NCBI RefSeq assembly: GCF_023516715.1
Contig: NZ_JAMGSI010000001.1
Location: 1,488,001 to 1,552,000, forward strand
DNA length: 64,000 nucleotides
From: Akkermansia massiliensis
GTDB lineage: Bacteria > Verrucomicrobiota > Verrucomicrobiia > Verrucomicrobiales > Akkermansiaceae
Direction: 5' to 3'
Position 1 is the stretch's first letter, and every line of letters starts with the position of its first letter. The notes beneath the pieces were generated by a model, which worked only from the letters and a program-made list of their open reading frames with translations, did no database searches and was not told the origin of the DNA. The translations under genes were made by a program, and so were the position numbers. Positions 17,072 through 26,226 of this stretch are shown piece by piece.

Positions 17072-18007
17072 ATGATCCACGCCGACCAGCTTTCCAAAGA
17101 GTTTGGCCGCTTTCAAGCGGTAAAGAATGCCTCCTTCCAGATTGAAAAGGGGGAAATCGTAGGGTTCCTGGGGCCGAACGGCGCAGGCAAGACCACGACT
17201 TTACGCATGCTGACCGGCTACCTGCCCCCCACTTCCGGGACCGCCACGATTGCGGGATTCGACATCGTTAAAAATCCTCTGGAGGCGCGCAAGCACCTGG
17301 GCTACCTGCCGGAGCACGTGCCTCTTTACGACGACCAGCGCGTGACGGAGTACCTGAAGTTCCGCGCCAGGCTTAAAGGCATTTCTTCCAAGCAGATATG
17401 GCCCGCCGTCTCCAAGGTCGTGGAGCAATGCGGCCTGGACCCCGTGCGCCGCAAGATGATCCGCACCCTTTCCAAAGGCTACCGACAGCGCGTGGGCCTG
17501 GCGGACGCCCTGCTGGGTGAACCGGACCTGCTGATTCTGGACGAACCCACCAACGGCCTGGACCCTAACCAGATACGCCAGATACGCGAGCTGATCAAGG
17601 GGCTGGCGGCCAACCACACCATTATTCTTTCCACCCATATTCTGAGTGAGGTGGAGATGATCTGCAACAAGGTCATCATCATTGACCAGGGGACCATCAA
17701 GGCAGCGGATACCCCCTCTAACCTGACGGCCAACCTCCGCGCCGCCGGCAAGATTACGCTGGAGTTCCGCGGGGATCTGGAGCTGATTACGCAGAAGCTG
17801 GAAAGCCTGGAACACGTGAAGAAGGTCATCCATGAAGGCACGGACGCCGATGGCTGGCATACGCTGACCGTACGCGCGGAGGCCGGAACGGATACCCGTG
17901 AGAAGGCCGCGCGCCTCCTTGCGGAACAGGGCTGCCCCCTGCGCCATATTTACCGCCACACCCCCACCCTGGAAGAGGTGTTCGTGGAAATGACCCGTAA
18001 AGATTAA
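17072..18007 (+). CDS. ABC transporter ATP-binding protein, GldA-like
   Basis: 311 residues. Energises an ABC-2 type exporter whose permease and accessory proteins are encoded next. Walker A GPNGAGKT near residue 38, a signature LSKGYRQR in place of LSGGQ (typical of the ABC-2/GldA branch), Walker B LLILDEPTNGLDP, and the switch His in STHILSE. The C-terminal ~80 residues form the extra domain often seen in this branch. First gene of a run of six closely spaced plus-strand genes with its own promoter. In Bacteroidetes the homologous GldAFG set is tied to gliding; here the transported substrate is unknown. Confidence 0.92.
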   Translation: MIHADQLSKEFGRFQAVKNASFQIEKGEIVGFLGPNGAGKTTTLRMLTGYLPPTSGTATIAGFDIVKNPLEARKHLGYLPEHVPLYDDQRVTEYLKFRARLKGISSKQIWPAVSKVVEQCGLDPVRRKMIRTLSKGYRQRVGLADALLGEPDLLILDEPTNGLDPNQIRQIRELIKGLAANHTIILSTHILSEVEMICNKVIIIDQGTIKAADTPSNLTANLRAAGKITLEFRGDLELITQKLESLEHVKKVIHEGTDADGWHTLTVRAEAGTDTREKAARLLAEQGCPLRHIYRHTPTLEEVFVEMTRKD

Positions 18008-18061
18008 CCGCCCGTTTCTTCTCCCTCTCTATCCACCACCCCGCATTTTCCTTTTCTCCCC

Positions 18062-18844
18062 ATGTCTCCGGTACTTACCATTTTCAGAAAAGAACTCAGA
18101 AGCTACGTGATGACCCCGTACGGATGGGTCATCCTGGCCTTCGTCATGGCCCTGCAGAGCGTTTCCCTGTCCGGCACGCTGAAGGCGTTCCAGCTGGCCC
18201 CGCAGAAGGAAGGCATTTTGTTCTTCATCCTGCATTCCCCCATGTTCTGGTTTTATTTCCTGTTCATTTTCCCGCTGCTTACCATGCGTTCCCTGGCGGA
18301 GGAAGAGAAGACAGGAACGCTGGAATCCCTGCTGACCACGCCCATCAAGACATGGCAGGTAGTCCTGGGCAAATATTTCTCCGCATACGCCTTTTACATC
18401 ATCCTGTGGCTGCCCATGCTGCTGTACCCCCTTCTGGCGGACTGGTCCAACCTGATCGTGCAGTGGATTTACGGGTATGATGCGGGCATGGTCCTCCCCT
18501 ACCGCCTGGCGGACTGGGCCGGGGCGTACGCCATCCTGCTGCTGGTCGGCGCCTGGTTCACGGCCATCGGCATTTTCGCCTCGTCCCTGACGGGCAGCCA
18601 GATCATTTCCGGCATCATCACCATCGGCCTGCTGGTGCTGATTTTCTTCATGGGGCTTATTCCCGTGGTATGGGGAGAATTCCCCGCAGCGGGGATTTTC
18701 CACTACATGTCCTGCTCGGAACATCTGGACCGCTTTTCCGCCGGGCTGGTTGATACGCGCCCTGTCGTCTTTTACCTGACCATGACGGTCTTGACGCTGG
18801 CCGTCACCATCCGCATCATTGACCACCGCCGCTGGAAGCACTGA
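18062..18844 (+). CDS. ABC-2 type permease, GldF-like
   Basis: 260 residues, inner-membrane subunit of the ABC system. Six hydrophobic segments are visible, starting with YGWVILAFVMALQSV and including FWFYFLFIFPLLTMRSLAEEEKTGTLE-type sequence (RSLAEEEKTGTLE is a hallmark of this permease family) and a run around IISGIITIGLLVLIFFMG. It follows the ATPase gene by 54 bp and precedes the GldG-like gene by 42 bp. The leader is pyrimidine-rich without a Shine-Dalgarno sequence. Confidence 0.9.
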   Translation: MSPVLTIFRKELRSYVMTPYGWVILAFVMALQSVSLSGTLKAFQLAPQKEGILFFILHSPMFWFYFLFIFPLLTMRSLAEEEKTGTLESLLTTPIKTWQVVLGKYFSAYAFYIILWLPMLLYPLLADWSNLIVQWIYGYDAGMVLPYRLADWAGAYAILLLVGAWFTAIGIFASSLTGSQIISGIITIGLLVLIFFMGLIPVVWGEFPAAGIFHYMSCSEHLDRFSAGLVDTRPVVFYLTMTVLTLAVTIRIIDHRRWKH

Positions 18845-18886
18845 TCTACCCCGCCTTTTCCCTTTCACCCCTTTTCATTTTTATCT

Positions 18887-20452
18887 ATGAGCGAAGCACC
18901 AGACAACCCCGCCGCGGCCACGGAATCCCCCCCTCCCGCCCGCAAGGTCAGCCCCTGGATGACCTGGATCAAGCTTTTCCTGCTGTTCCTCATCGTCGTA
19001 TGCCTGAATTACGTGGGCTGCCACGAATATTACCGCCGGGACCTGACGGAAGACCAGCGTTATGAGATTTCCCAGCAGAGCATCAACATGCTGAAATCTC
19101 CGGAAATCCAGAACCGCAAGACGCCCGTCAAGATCACGTTCGCCTTCCTGCGCACCACGCAGAATTACACCCGCATGCGCTCCCTGCTTGAGGAGTACGA
19201 ACGTTATTCCAACGGGAAGGTGAAGGTGGAGTACGTGGACCCCCTCCGCCAGCCGAACAAGGCCCGGGAGATTGCGAACATTTACGGGATTGAATTCAAG
19301 AAGAACCTGGTCATCATCGATGCCCGGGAAGACACGGAAAAAGCGCTCAAGACGTTTGAAGGCACCCAGGTGGACGCCGCCCACGTGCGCATCCTGCCCG
19401 GAGACGCCTTCGTGGTGTACGCCCCCAGCCCGGACGGCAAGAGCATGAAGGCGGTGGCCCTCCAGATTGAAGACATGATGACCGCCGGCATTTACGGGGC
19501 GGCCAATGGAGAACCCCGCAAGATGTATATTGCGGCGGACAAGAGCAATTTCAACGAGGCGCTGAGCAACAGCCAGGAGGAAAGCATTTTCACCACGCTG
19601 GGGAAAATCTGCCGTTCCGTCAACCTTCAGCTCGTTCCCATCCGCATGAGCGGCTTGAAGGAGATTCCGGAAGACGCTGCGGGGTTCATGATCATCGGCT
19701 CCAAGTACGACCTGTCCCCGCAGGAGGCGGAAGTGCTCCAGCGGTACTGGGCGCGCCCGAACGCCGCCATCCTGGTCATGCTAGAACCCCAGCAGGATAC
19801 GCCCAAACAGCTTTATCGGTTCCTCCGTGAACAGGGCCTGCGCCCACAGAATGACCGCGTGATGCTCCGCAACAGGGGCAACCGCTCCGTTTTCGAGATT
19901 AACGCCATTTTCGCGCCCTCCCTGAACTGCACGCGCGAATTCTGGAATTCCAGCACCGGGCTGGAAGGGGAGAGCATTTCCCTCATCCTGGATTCCGACA
20001 ACGCGGCCATGGAGCAGAAGCGCATCACGCCATACCCCCTGCTGGTGACTACGGAGGATTATTACGGGGAAACCAAGTACAACCAGTTCCCGGCCCAGTT
20101 TGACGCGCGGGAAGACAACCCGGGGCCCCTGATGATCGGCGCGGCCCTCATCCGCGGGAACGCCGGGGACGTAAACCAGAACAAGACCACCGGACGCCTG
20201 GTGCTGCTGGGGAATACGGACCTGCTCCAGCCCAGGCAAATCAAGCCGGAACAGCGGGACTTCATGCGCACGCTGGTTGGCTGGATGACGGACCGTGAAG
20301 AACTGCGCGGCCTCGGCTCCCGCCATGACCTGACCGTGAAGCTGAACCTGGACCGCAACGCCCTGGGCATTCTGGAACTCCTGACAAACATCGGCCTTCC
20401 CCTGCTGGCGCTTCTGATTGCCCTGATTATCTGGAACACGCGCCGCCATTAA
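18887..20452 (+). CDS. GldG-like ABC auxiliary protein
   Basis: 521 residues. A Pro/Ala-rich start, one N-terminal membrane helix around residues 28-48 (LFLLFLIVVCLNYVG), a large extracytoplasmic region and a C-terminal helix (GLPLLALLIALIIW) ending in RRH. The pattern YRRDLTEDQRYEISQQS just after the first helix is typical of the ABC auxiliary family that includes GldG. It likely forms a periplasmic part of the exporter encoded by the two preceding genes, possibly sensing or handing over substrate. Position and length match the GldF-GldG pairing; the actual cargo is unknown. Confidence 0.85.
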   Translation: MSEAPDNPAAATESPPPARKVSPWMTWIKLFLLFLIVVCLNYVGCHEYYRRDLTEDQRYEISQQSINMLKSPEIQNRKTPVKITFAFLRTTQNYTRMRSLLEEYERYSNGKVKVEYVDPLRQPNKAREIANIYGIEFKKNLVIIDAREDTEKALKTFEGTQVDAAHVRILPGDAFVVYAPSPDGKSMKAVALQIEDMMTAGIYGAANGEPRKMYIAADKSNFNEALSNSQEESIFTTLGKICRSVNLQLVPIRMSGLKEIPEDAAGFMIIGSKYDLSPQEAEVLQRYWARPNAAILVMLEPQQDTPKQLYRFLREQGLRPQNDRVMLRNRGNRSVFEINAIFAPSLNCTREFWNSSTGLEGESISLILDSDNAAMEQKRITPYPLLVTTEDYYGETKYNQFPAQFDAREDNPGPLMIGAALIRGNAGDVNQNKTTGRLVLLGNTDLLQPRQIKPEQRDFMRTLVGWMTDREELRGLGSRHDLTVKLNLDRNALGILELLTNIGLPLLALLIALIIWNTRRH

Positions 20453-20479
20453 CTCCACCACGCCCATCACCGGAAGCAC

Positions 20480-22534
20480 ATGCGCACATTCCGCTTCATC
20501 CTTCTTATCCTCGTCACCCTCGCCGCCATCGGCGCGGCGGTGCTCCTGACCATTGACGGCAACCTGTCCCGCATCATCGGGCGCACCGCCTTCAGTTCCG
20601 GAGAACGGCTTTTCCCCTATACCCGGGAGGAGATGAACGAGGTTTCCTGGATGCGCATCAATTGCATGGGGGACGTTGCGGAGTTCCGCCGCAAGCCCAA
20701 CGGCGTCTGGTGGTGCGAGAAGCCGTGGGACGACCGCATGGACCCGCGCGCGGCGGCGGCCATCCTCCAGTACACATATTCCACCAGCATCGTGGACGCG
20801 CTGCCCCTGCACAAGATTGATTCCGCCTCCCTGAAGGAGTTCGGCGTGAAGACGACGCCCGTCACCATCACCCTGAAGGAGATGAGCGACGACGGCAAGC
20901 GCTCCTCCACCGTGGCCCGCTACACGCTGGGGTCCCTCGCTCCCTGGCTGGTGGACGATCCGGAGAACAAGACCACGGACGATACCACCTACATGCAGAC
21001 GGATTTCTACGGGCGGGACACCCGCATCCTGGTGGGCACCGGCAATATCCTGCCCCTGTTCAAGTCCGGCATCCGCCAGCTCCGGGACCACCGCCCCCTG
21101 CTCCTGCATCCGGCCATGCCCGCCTCCATTGAAATCAACAACCGAGGCCAGCGCATCGCCCTGGAGCGCAAGACTCCCGGCAGCCCCTGGAAAATCACGT
21201 ACCCCCTTTCCCTGGATACGGACCCGGCCATGATGGACGTGCTGCTGGGCACGCTCCAGAAGCTGACCGCCGTGCGCGTGTATAATCCGGAGGAAACCAG
21301 CGTGCCGGACATGACGGACGACCAGATCACCTCCGTCTCCATCAGGAATTTCACAGGCCGCCCCACGGAGGACGGCAAATCCCTGCAAACGGAGGAACAG
21401 CCCGTTACGCTCCGCATTTACCCCCCTTCCGACAACGGAAGCCTGTCCGAACTGGTGAAGGCCACCGTTTCTGACCGCAAGGCCGTCTTTGAACTGGCGC
21501 AGACGACGGAGACCAACAAGGAGGTGCCCGGCGTGCGCAACATTCCGCTGGACCTGGGCCTTCTGCGCTCCAAGCAGTTGACGGACATCGGGGATTACAA
21601 GATCACCGGGCTTTCCATCCGCAAGAGTTTTCAGGATTACCCCACCATCGCCCGCTTTATTCAGGGTGATGAGAAAAAGGGCATCAAGCCCACCTGGCTG
21701 TACACGGCGGAAGGCTCCCGCTACCAGGAGGCCAATCCGGAGCATCTCGTTTCCCTGCTGAAAACCGTCAAGCTGGGGAAGGTGGCCGGCTTCGCCTCTG
21801 ACAAGGCTACGGACCTTTCCGTGTACGGGCTGGACAATCCCAGGATGACGCTCACCATGTCCCTGCTGCCCAAGCCCGGTGAAGAACCGCGCCCCCCCGT
21901 GACGGTGTTTTTCTCCAAGGGAACGGACGGTTCCTGGTACGCCCGCCAGGCCGGCAAGCCCACCGTCGTCATGCTGGACAGCGCCTACATGAAGGACCTG
22001 CTGACGGACGCCCTGGCCTGGAAGAAAAAGATGCTTTTCTCTTTCAGCAGGTTCGACCTCAAGGAAATGCATCTGGAACGCATCGGCTCCGGCGGTCCCC
22101 TGATCCTGAAATTCGACCGTCTGGACGATTCCTGGACCGCTGCCAAGGATGGGAAGGATGAAACCCTGAACATCAATCCGAACCGCGCCAACCGCTATCT
22201 GGACGAGCTGGAAAAGATGGAGGTGAGCACCTGGCTGCCCTATACGGACGCCACGGCGCACGAGGCCCTGAAGAACCCCGTTTTCCGCCTGAAACTCATC
22301 CTCCAGGTTTACAAGGAGGCGGCCCCCGTGCAGTCCCAGGCCGGCCCCAGCGACATCACCTTCGCCCCGGAACCGGAGACGGAGGAAAAAGTCATCACGC
22401 TGGAAATCGCTCCGGCAGGAGAGGCCGGATACAGCAGGTTTTATTACGGCAGGGTGAATACATCCCCCAACTACTTTATCCTGAACATGGACGCCGTGCG
22501 CCTGCTCGGCGCCAGCCTCTCGGAAGACAACTGA
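20480..22534 (+). CDS. DUF4340 protein, partner of the Gld-like ABC system
   Basis: 684 residues with a single N-terminal membrane helix (FILLILVTLAAIGAAVLL) and a long extracytoplasmic part built from repeated beta-rich units of DUF4340 type. The sequence LSVYGLDNPRMTLTM and the similar KEFGVKTTPVTITL show the repeated 'YGL-x-x-P' theme of that family. DUF4340 proteins are commonly encoded straight after GldG-like proteins in Gram-negative bacteria, and here the gap is 27 bp, so it is almost certainly part of the same envelope complex. Biochemical role unknown. Confidence 0.85.
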   Translation: MRTFRFILLILVTLAAIGAAVLLTIDGNLSRIIGRTAFSSGERLFPYTREEMNEVSWMRINCMGDVAEFRRKPNGVWWCEKPWDDRMDPRAAAAILQYTYSTSIVDALPLHKIDSASLKEFGVKTTPVTITLKEMSDDGKRSSTVARYTLGSLAPWLVDDPENKTTDDTTYMQTDFYGRDTRILVGTGNILPLFKSGIRQLRDHRPLLLHPAMPASIEINNRGQRIALERKTPGSPWKITYPLSLDTDPAMMDVLLGTLQKLTAVRVYNPEETSVPDMTDDQITSVSIRNFTGRPTEDGKSLQTEEQPVTLRIYPPSDNGSLSELVKATVSDRKAVFELAQTTETNKEVPGVRNIPLDLGLLRSKQLTDIGDYKITGLSIRKSFQDYPTIARFIQGDEKKGIKPTWLYTAEGSRYQEANPEHLVSLLKTVKLGKVAGFASDKATDLSVYGLDNPRMTLTMSLLPKPGEEPRPPVTVFFSKGTDGSWYARQAGKPTVVMLDSAYMKDLLTDALAWKKKMLFSFSRFDLKEMHLERIGSGGPLILKFDRLDDSWTAAKDGKDETLNINPNRANRYLDELEKMEVSTWLPYTDATAHEALKNPVFRLKLILQVYKEAAPVQSQAGPSDITFAPEPETEEKVITLEIAPAGEAGYSRFYYGRVNTSPNYFILNMDAVRLLGASLSEDN

Positions 22535-22547
22535 CCATTCCTCCCGC

Positions 22548-23324
22548 ATGAGTATTGATCTGCAAACCGTTACCGCTTTTCTGGACGGAATCCTTTCCGT
22601 GGATTCCATTCCGGACGCATCCCGCGCCCTGAACGGCCTTCAACTGGAAAACGGAGGAGCCGTTTCCAGGGTAGCCGCCGCCGTGGACGGCTCGGAGAAG
22701 GCTATCCATGCGGCATTGGAGACGGGGGCGGACCTGCTCCTCCTTCATCACGGCATTTTCTGGCAGACCATGCAGCCCATTACCGGCATTGCATACCGGA
22801 AGCTGAAAGCCGCCATGGACGGGAACCTGGCGATTTACGCCGCCCACCTTCCTCTGGACGTCCACCCCGTGTACGGAAATAACGCCCTGCTGGCGAAGGC
22901 CTGCGGAATCCGGCCATGTTCCAATGAAGGACTGGACTACCACGGCGTTTCCCTGGGTACGCACGGGGAATTCCCCGGCACGTGCCGGGAGCTGGCGCAG
23001 CGGCTGGAAACCGTCCTCGGAGCGTCCATTCAAACTTTCTGGGCGGACTCCCCGGCTGCCCCGGCTGGCGACGTCTTCGTCTGCTCCGGAGGAGCCGGGG
23101 ACGACCTTGTCCAGGCCGCAGCCCTCGGCTGCCGTACCTACGTGACCGGGGAGGGTTCCCACTGGAACATCCCCATGGCCCATGAACTGGGCGTCAATCT
23201 GGTCTTCGGCGGCCACTACTTCACGGAGACGTTCGGCGTAAAAGCCCTGGGGCATCTGCTCAAGGACGTTTACGGTCTGGACTATGCCTTCATCGACCTG
23301 CCGCCCTCCGCCTACAGCCATTGA
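22548..23324 (+). CDS. Nif3-like dinuclear metal-centre protein
   Basis: 258 residues, the usual length of the bacterial family without insertion. Metal-binding signatures are present: LLLLHHGIFW near residue 65, YAAHLPLDVHP near 105, and GGHYFTETFG near the C-terminus. The family forms a hexamer with two metals per subunit and has been called GTP cyclohydrolase 1 type 2 homologue, but its substrate in most bacteria is unsettled. The gene follows the DUF4340 gene by 13 bp and precedes the pseudouridine synthase gene by 16 bp, so it is co-transcribed with unrelated functions. Confidence 0.9.
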   Translation: MSIDLQTVTAFLDGILSVDSIPDASRALNGLQLENGGAVSRVAAAVDGSEKAIHAALETGADLLLLHHGIFWQTMQPITGIAYRKLKAAMDGNLAIYAAHLPLDVHPVYGNNALLAKACGIRPCSNEGLDYHGVSLGTHGEFPGTCRELAQRLETVLGASIQTFWADSPAAPAGDVFVCSGGAGDDLVQAAALGCRTYVTGEGSHWNIPMAHELGVNLVFGGHYFTETFGVKALGHLLKDVYGLDYAFIDLPPSAYSH

Positions 23325-23340
23325 CCAAACGCCACGGATC

Positions 23341-24312
23341 ATGAATCTGACCACGGACGATGCCGACGGGAAAATCCGCCTGGACCAATACCTTGCCGCC
23401 CACCTTCCGGAGCTTTCCCGTTCCAGAATCCAGAGCCTGATCAAAAGCGGGGACGTATTGGTCAACGGCACTCCCGCCAAGCCTAAAAACCCAGTTTCCC
23501 GCGGTGATTCCATCACCGTCCGCATTCCGGAGCCGGAACCGGCGGAAGCACGGCCGCAGGACATTCCCCTGGACATCCTGTATGAGGATGAAGACGTGGT
23601 GGTCATCAACAAGGAAAGCGGCATGGTCGTGCATCCTGCCGCCGGCAACCCGGACGGCACCATCGTGAACGCCCTGCTCCACCATTGCGGGGACCTCTCC
23701 GGCATCGGCGGCGTGGAACGCCCCGGCATCGTCCACCGCCTGGACAAGGATACGTCAGGCTGCCTGGTCATTGCCAAGAACGACGGAGCACACCAGTCCC
23801 TGACGGCGCAGTTCGCGGCCCGCAGCACGGAAAAACGGTACCTGGCCGTTGTCCAGGGCATTCCCTCCCAAAGCTCCGGCACGGTTTTCACCCACATTGG
23901 GCGCCATCCCGTGAACCGCCTGAAAATGGCGGTGGTCAATCCGGGCACCGGGAAAGCCGCCATTACGGACTACGACCTGCTGTGCGCAGACCCGGCCACG
24001 GATTCCTCCCTGGTCCTGTGCACGCTCCACACGGGCAGAACCCACCAGATACGCGTGCACATGCTCCATCTGGGCCATCCGCTCATCGGGGACCCCATTT
24101 ACGCCAAACCCGCCCGGCAGAAGGCGAAACCCGGCAGGCTCATGCTCCACGCGTGGCGGCTGGGCTTCGACCACCCGCGCACGGGAAAGCGCATGGAGTT
24201 TGAAGCGCCCATCCCGCCGGAATATACGCCGTGGCTCCAGCTCTTTCCCAACGGGCTTTACGGAGCCGTTCCGGAGCCGCGCCCGGTGAGGAAAAACGGG
24301 GAGCAGAGCTGA
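23341..24312 (+). CDS. RluD-family 23S rRNA pseudouridine synthase
   Basis: 323 residues from the ATG at 23341; a longer frame from 23284 would overlap the Nif3 gene and lacks family similarity. An S4 RNA-binding domain occupies residues ~15-75 (RLDQYLAAHLPELSRSRIQ, KSGDVLVNG). The catalytic domain contains GIVHRLDKDTSG with the active-site Asp at about residue 135, and GRTHQIRVHM. This matches RluD/RluC-type enzymes that isomerise uridines of large-subunit rRNA. Last gene of the ABC-Nif3-rluD run, convergent with the thioredoxin gene. Confidence 0.92.
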   Translation: MNLTTDDADGKIRLDQYLAAHLPELSRSRIQSLIKSGDVLVNGTPAKPKNPVSRGDSITVRIPEPEPAEARPQDIPLDILYEDEDVVVINKESGMVVHPAAGNPDGTIVNALLHHCGDLSGIGGVERPGIVHRLDKDTSGCLVIAKNDGAHQSLTAQFAARSTEKRYLAVVQGIPSQSSGTVFTHIGRHPVNRLKMAVVNPGTGKAAITDYDLLCADPATDSSLVLCTLHTGRTHQIRVHMLHLGHPLIGDPIYAKPARQKAKPGRLMLHAWRLGFDHPRTGKRMEFEAPIPPEYTPWLQLFPNGLYGAVPEPRPVRKNGEQS

Positions 24313-24374
24313 AGCGGCCCTGTTTTCCGTATTTCGGAAACGGCGGAGGGAGCGCCAAAAGGCAAAGGAAGCCC

Positions 24375-24908
24375 CTATTTTTTGCCTTCCTCCGGCTTGC
24401 AGAACTTGCGCCAGTCTTTCAGAAGCGTGGCGGGATGCCCTGTGATGATGATCTTGCCCGTGCCATCCACAATTCCCAGCCGTGGAATGGAGCCTCCCGG
24501 CTTGTAACCGGGAATACCGTTCCCTTTCTTCGGCTTGACGATGGGGAATTTCATCCGTTCCTCCTTGGCCCATGCCTTGGCGGCCTCCTCCGTCTTGTCA
24601 CAGGAAAACAGCACCAGTTCCACATCATCGGTCTGGCGGATCTTCCGGTAGGTCCGCACCACGTGGGGCATTTCCCGGCAGCAGGGGCCGCACCAACTGG
24701 CGGAATACAGGAAAAGATAATATTTGGCTTTTGGGTTCGGCCTGTCCTTGGTTAAAAAATCGGCTTTTTCCAGAGCCTTCCCCACGGCGGAAACGGCAGC
24801 CTCCCCGGCCTTGGGAGCCGGAGTATCCGCGCTGGCGGAAAACATTCCGGCCACACCGCATCCGGCGAGCATGAGAGCAACAGAGCACAGTTTGATGGAT
24901 TTTTTCAT
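24375..24908 (-). CDS. TlpA-like thioredoxin-fold protein, exported
   Basis: 177 residues from the ATG at 24908 (MKKSIKLC); a longer open frame upstream is not protein-like. The signal region contains LMLAGCGVAG, so it may be a lipoprotein with Cys at about residue 17 or a conventionally exported protein. The thioredoxin domain has the redox pair in SASWCGPCCREMP, with an unusual third Cys right after the pair. The later GGSIPRLGIVD supplies the cis-Pro loop. Probably a periplasmic reductant or thiol-disulphide enzyme. Monocistronic and convergent with rluD. Confidence 0.85.
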   Translation of the reverse strand: MKKSIKLCSVALMLAGCGVAGMFSASADTPAPKAGEAAVSAVGKALEKADFLTKDRPNPKAKYYLFLYSASWCGPCCREMPHVVRTYRKIRQTDDVELVLFSCDKTEEAAKAWAKEERMKFPIVKPKKGNGIPGYKPGGSIPRLGIVDGTGKIIITGHPATLLKDWRKFCKPEEGKK

Positions 24909-25254
24909 AGACCCATCATTATCAATAAAAAAATAACGGTCAAGCAAGATTATTCGCCGGAGCGTATTCTGAAGAGGAGGAAAACAGGCAGGTAATGCCG
25001 GCTTCAGAAGGCCGGGAAAAAAGCTGAACGAAGGAACAGGAATTTGCATTTGTTTTTCACCTGCCGGGAGCGGGAAAAGAAAGAATTCAGCGGCGCGCCG
25101 CACCACGGTTCTTCAGGAAGAAGGCCGGAACCTAACTTGGCGGCTGGACAGAAAACGCACAAGAGCTAAACCGCCGATTTTTTGGCGGCCCCCATTCTCC
25201 CGGCAAAGGCTCAACAACCGCCCCCGCGTCCCATCAACAAACAGCCAACCGGGA

Positions 25255-25276
25255 ACAAGGGCCTCCCGGCCCTTGT
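25255..25276. repeat. Perfect 9-bp inverted repeat in an otherwise empty intergenic region
   Basis: ACAAGGGCC-TCCC-GGCCCTTGT, with six T residues on its 3' side in plus-strand complement (AAAAAA on plus). For the minus-strand gene that stops at 25306 the T-run precedes the hairpin instead of following it, so it is not a standard terminator. The rest of 24909-25305 shows no supported gene. Confidence 0.5.
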
Positions 25277-25305
25277 AAAAAACAGTCCAACATAAAAATA
25301 TTCCC

Positions 25306-26085
25306 TTATGCCCCCTTTTTGGGCGGAGCATTCAAATCCACGGTCACCTTCACGGGAACATCCATGGCCTTGACGCCCTTGCTGGCCACCACCGTAGCTT
25401 TCATTTTAGCGGGCATGTTCTTTACCTGGTACGTATAAGTGCGGGAAGGAACGGAACCGAAGCTGAACGAACTTTTGGACACGCCGGGTATCTCCAGTTT
25501 GCCGCCCTCCGCGTCAGTCAGCGTTATTTCCTCCACATGGAGCGTATCACTGAATTCCAGTTCCACCTCACCGGAAGCCTTGCCGTGGTCCTTTGCATCC
25601 TTCACGGTGATTTCCATGCCCTCCACCTTGAATTTGGCGCCCTTCCGCGCGTCAAACTCCTGGCCCGGAAAAGTCCTGCTTCCTTTGGAAACCTTCATGT
25701 TGACCACTCCGTCCAGCTTCAGGGGAAACACAGGTTTCTGTTTCAGCCTCAGGGAATGTTTGGCAAAGGCTCCGGAATCCGCAATACGGGTAAAAAAATT
25801 GTCGAATTTGGCTTTTGTCCTGGCGCCGCGGCCATCCGTAACTTCAAGCTGTGAGTCCTCACCGCCCTTAACGAATTTACAGCCCTTGGGAGCAACGAAA
25901 CCCAGCACCACCTCCACGGCATCCTTATTTCTGTTAAACATGTCATCCACGCCGGCAGGATCAGGGAAGGACAGGGAGACCTGGGAGACATAAACGTTCA
26001 CGGCCTGTCCGCTGGCGCAGGCTATCTGGGAAACGGCGCCCAGGAAACATGCCACGGCAGTCGGCAACAATGTTTTTTTCATCAT
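25306..26085 (-). CDS. Secreted protein of unknown function
   Basis: 259 residues from the double ATG at 26085/26082. A signal peptide is clear: MMKKTLLPTAVACFLGAV with a likely cleavage after the ACASG region. The mature part is beta-rich and lysine-rich, has single Cys residues (KGCKF), and ends PPKKGA. No catalytic motif or family is recognised. It stands alone between the thioredoxin gene and pheA, divergent from pheA. It may be a structural envelope or secreted protein; no function assigned. Confidence 0.75.
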   Translation of the reverse strand: MMKKTLLPTAVACFLGAVSQIACASGQAVNVYVSQVSLSFPDPAGVDDMFNRNKDAVEVVLGFVAPKGCKFVKGGEDSQLEVTDGRGARTKAKFDNFFTRIADSGAFAKHSLRLKQKPVFPLKLDGVVNMKVSKGSRTFPGQEFDARKGAKFKVEGMEITVKDAKDHGKASGEVELEFSDTLHVEEITLTDAEGGKLEIPGVSKSSFSFGSVPSRTYTYQVKNMPAKMKATVVASKGVKAMDVPVKVTVDLNAPPKKGA

Positions 26086-26226
26086 ATTAAAGAGAGGCAA
26101 ACCTACCCTGCATCTTCCGTGCATGCAAGAAAAATCCGCCATGGAGAAGCCCCCCCTTTAATCTTGATTTGCCCCCGCGGAACCGCTACCCTGACGCGGC
26201 TTTAAACACACAGCTTTCACAGAGAC

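Noticed and set aside
19781-22609. Minus-strand 942-residue open frame opposite the GldG-like and DUF4340 genes
   Set aside because: Shadow of the two plus-strand genes, which show clear membrane anchors and family motifs.
25113-25331. 72-residue minus-strand open frame in the gap after the secreted protein
   Set aside because: No start context, overlaps the stop of the secreted protein gene and contains the intergenic inverted repeat; no family resemblance.
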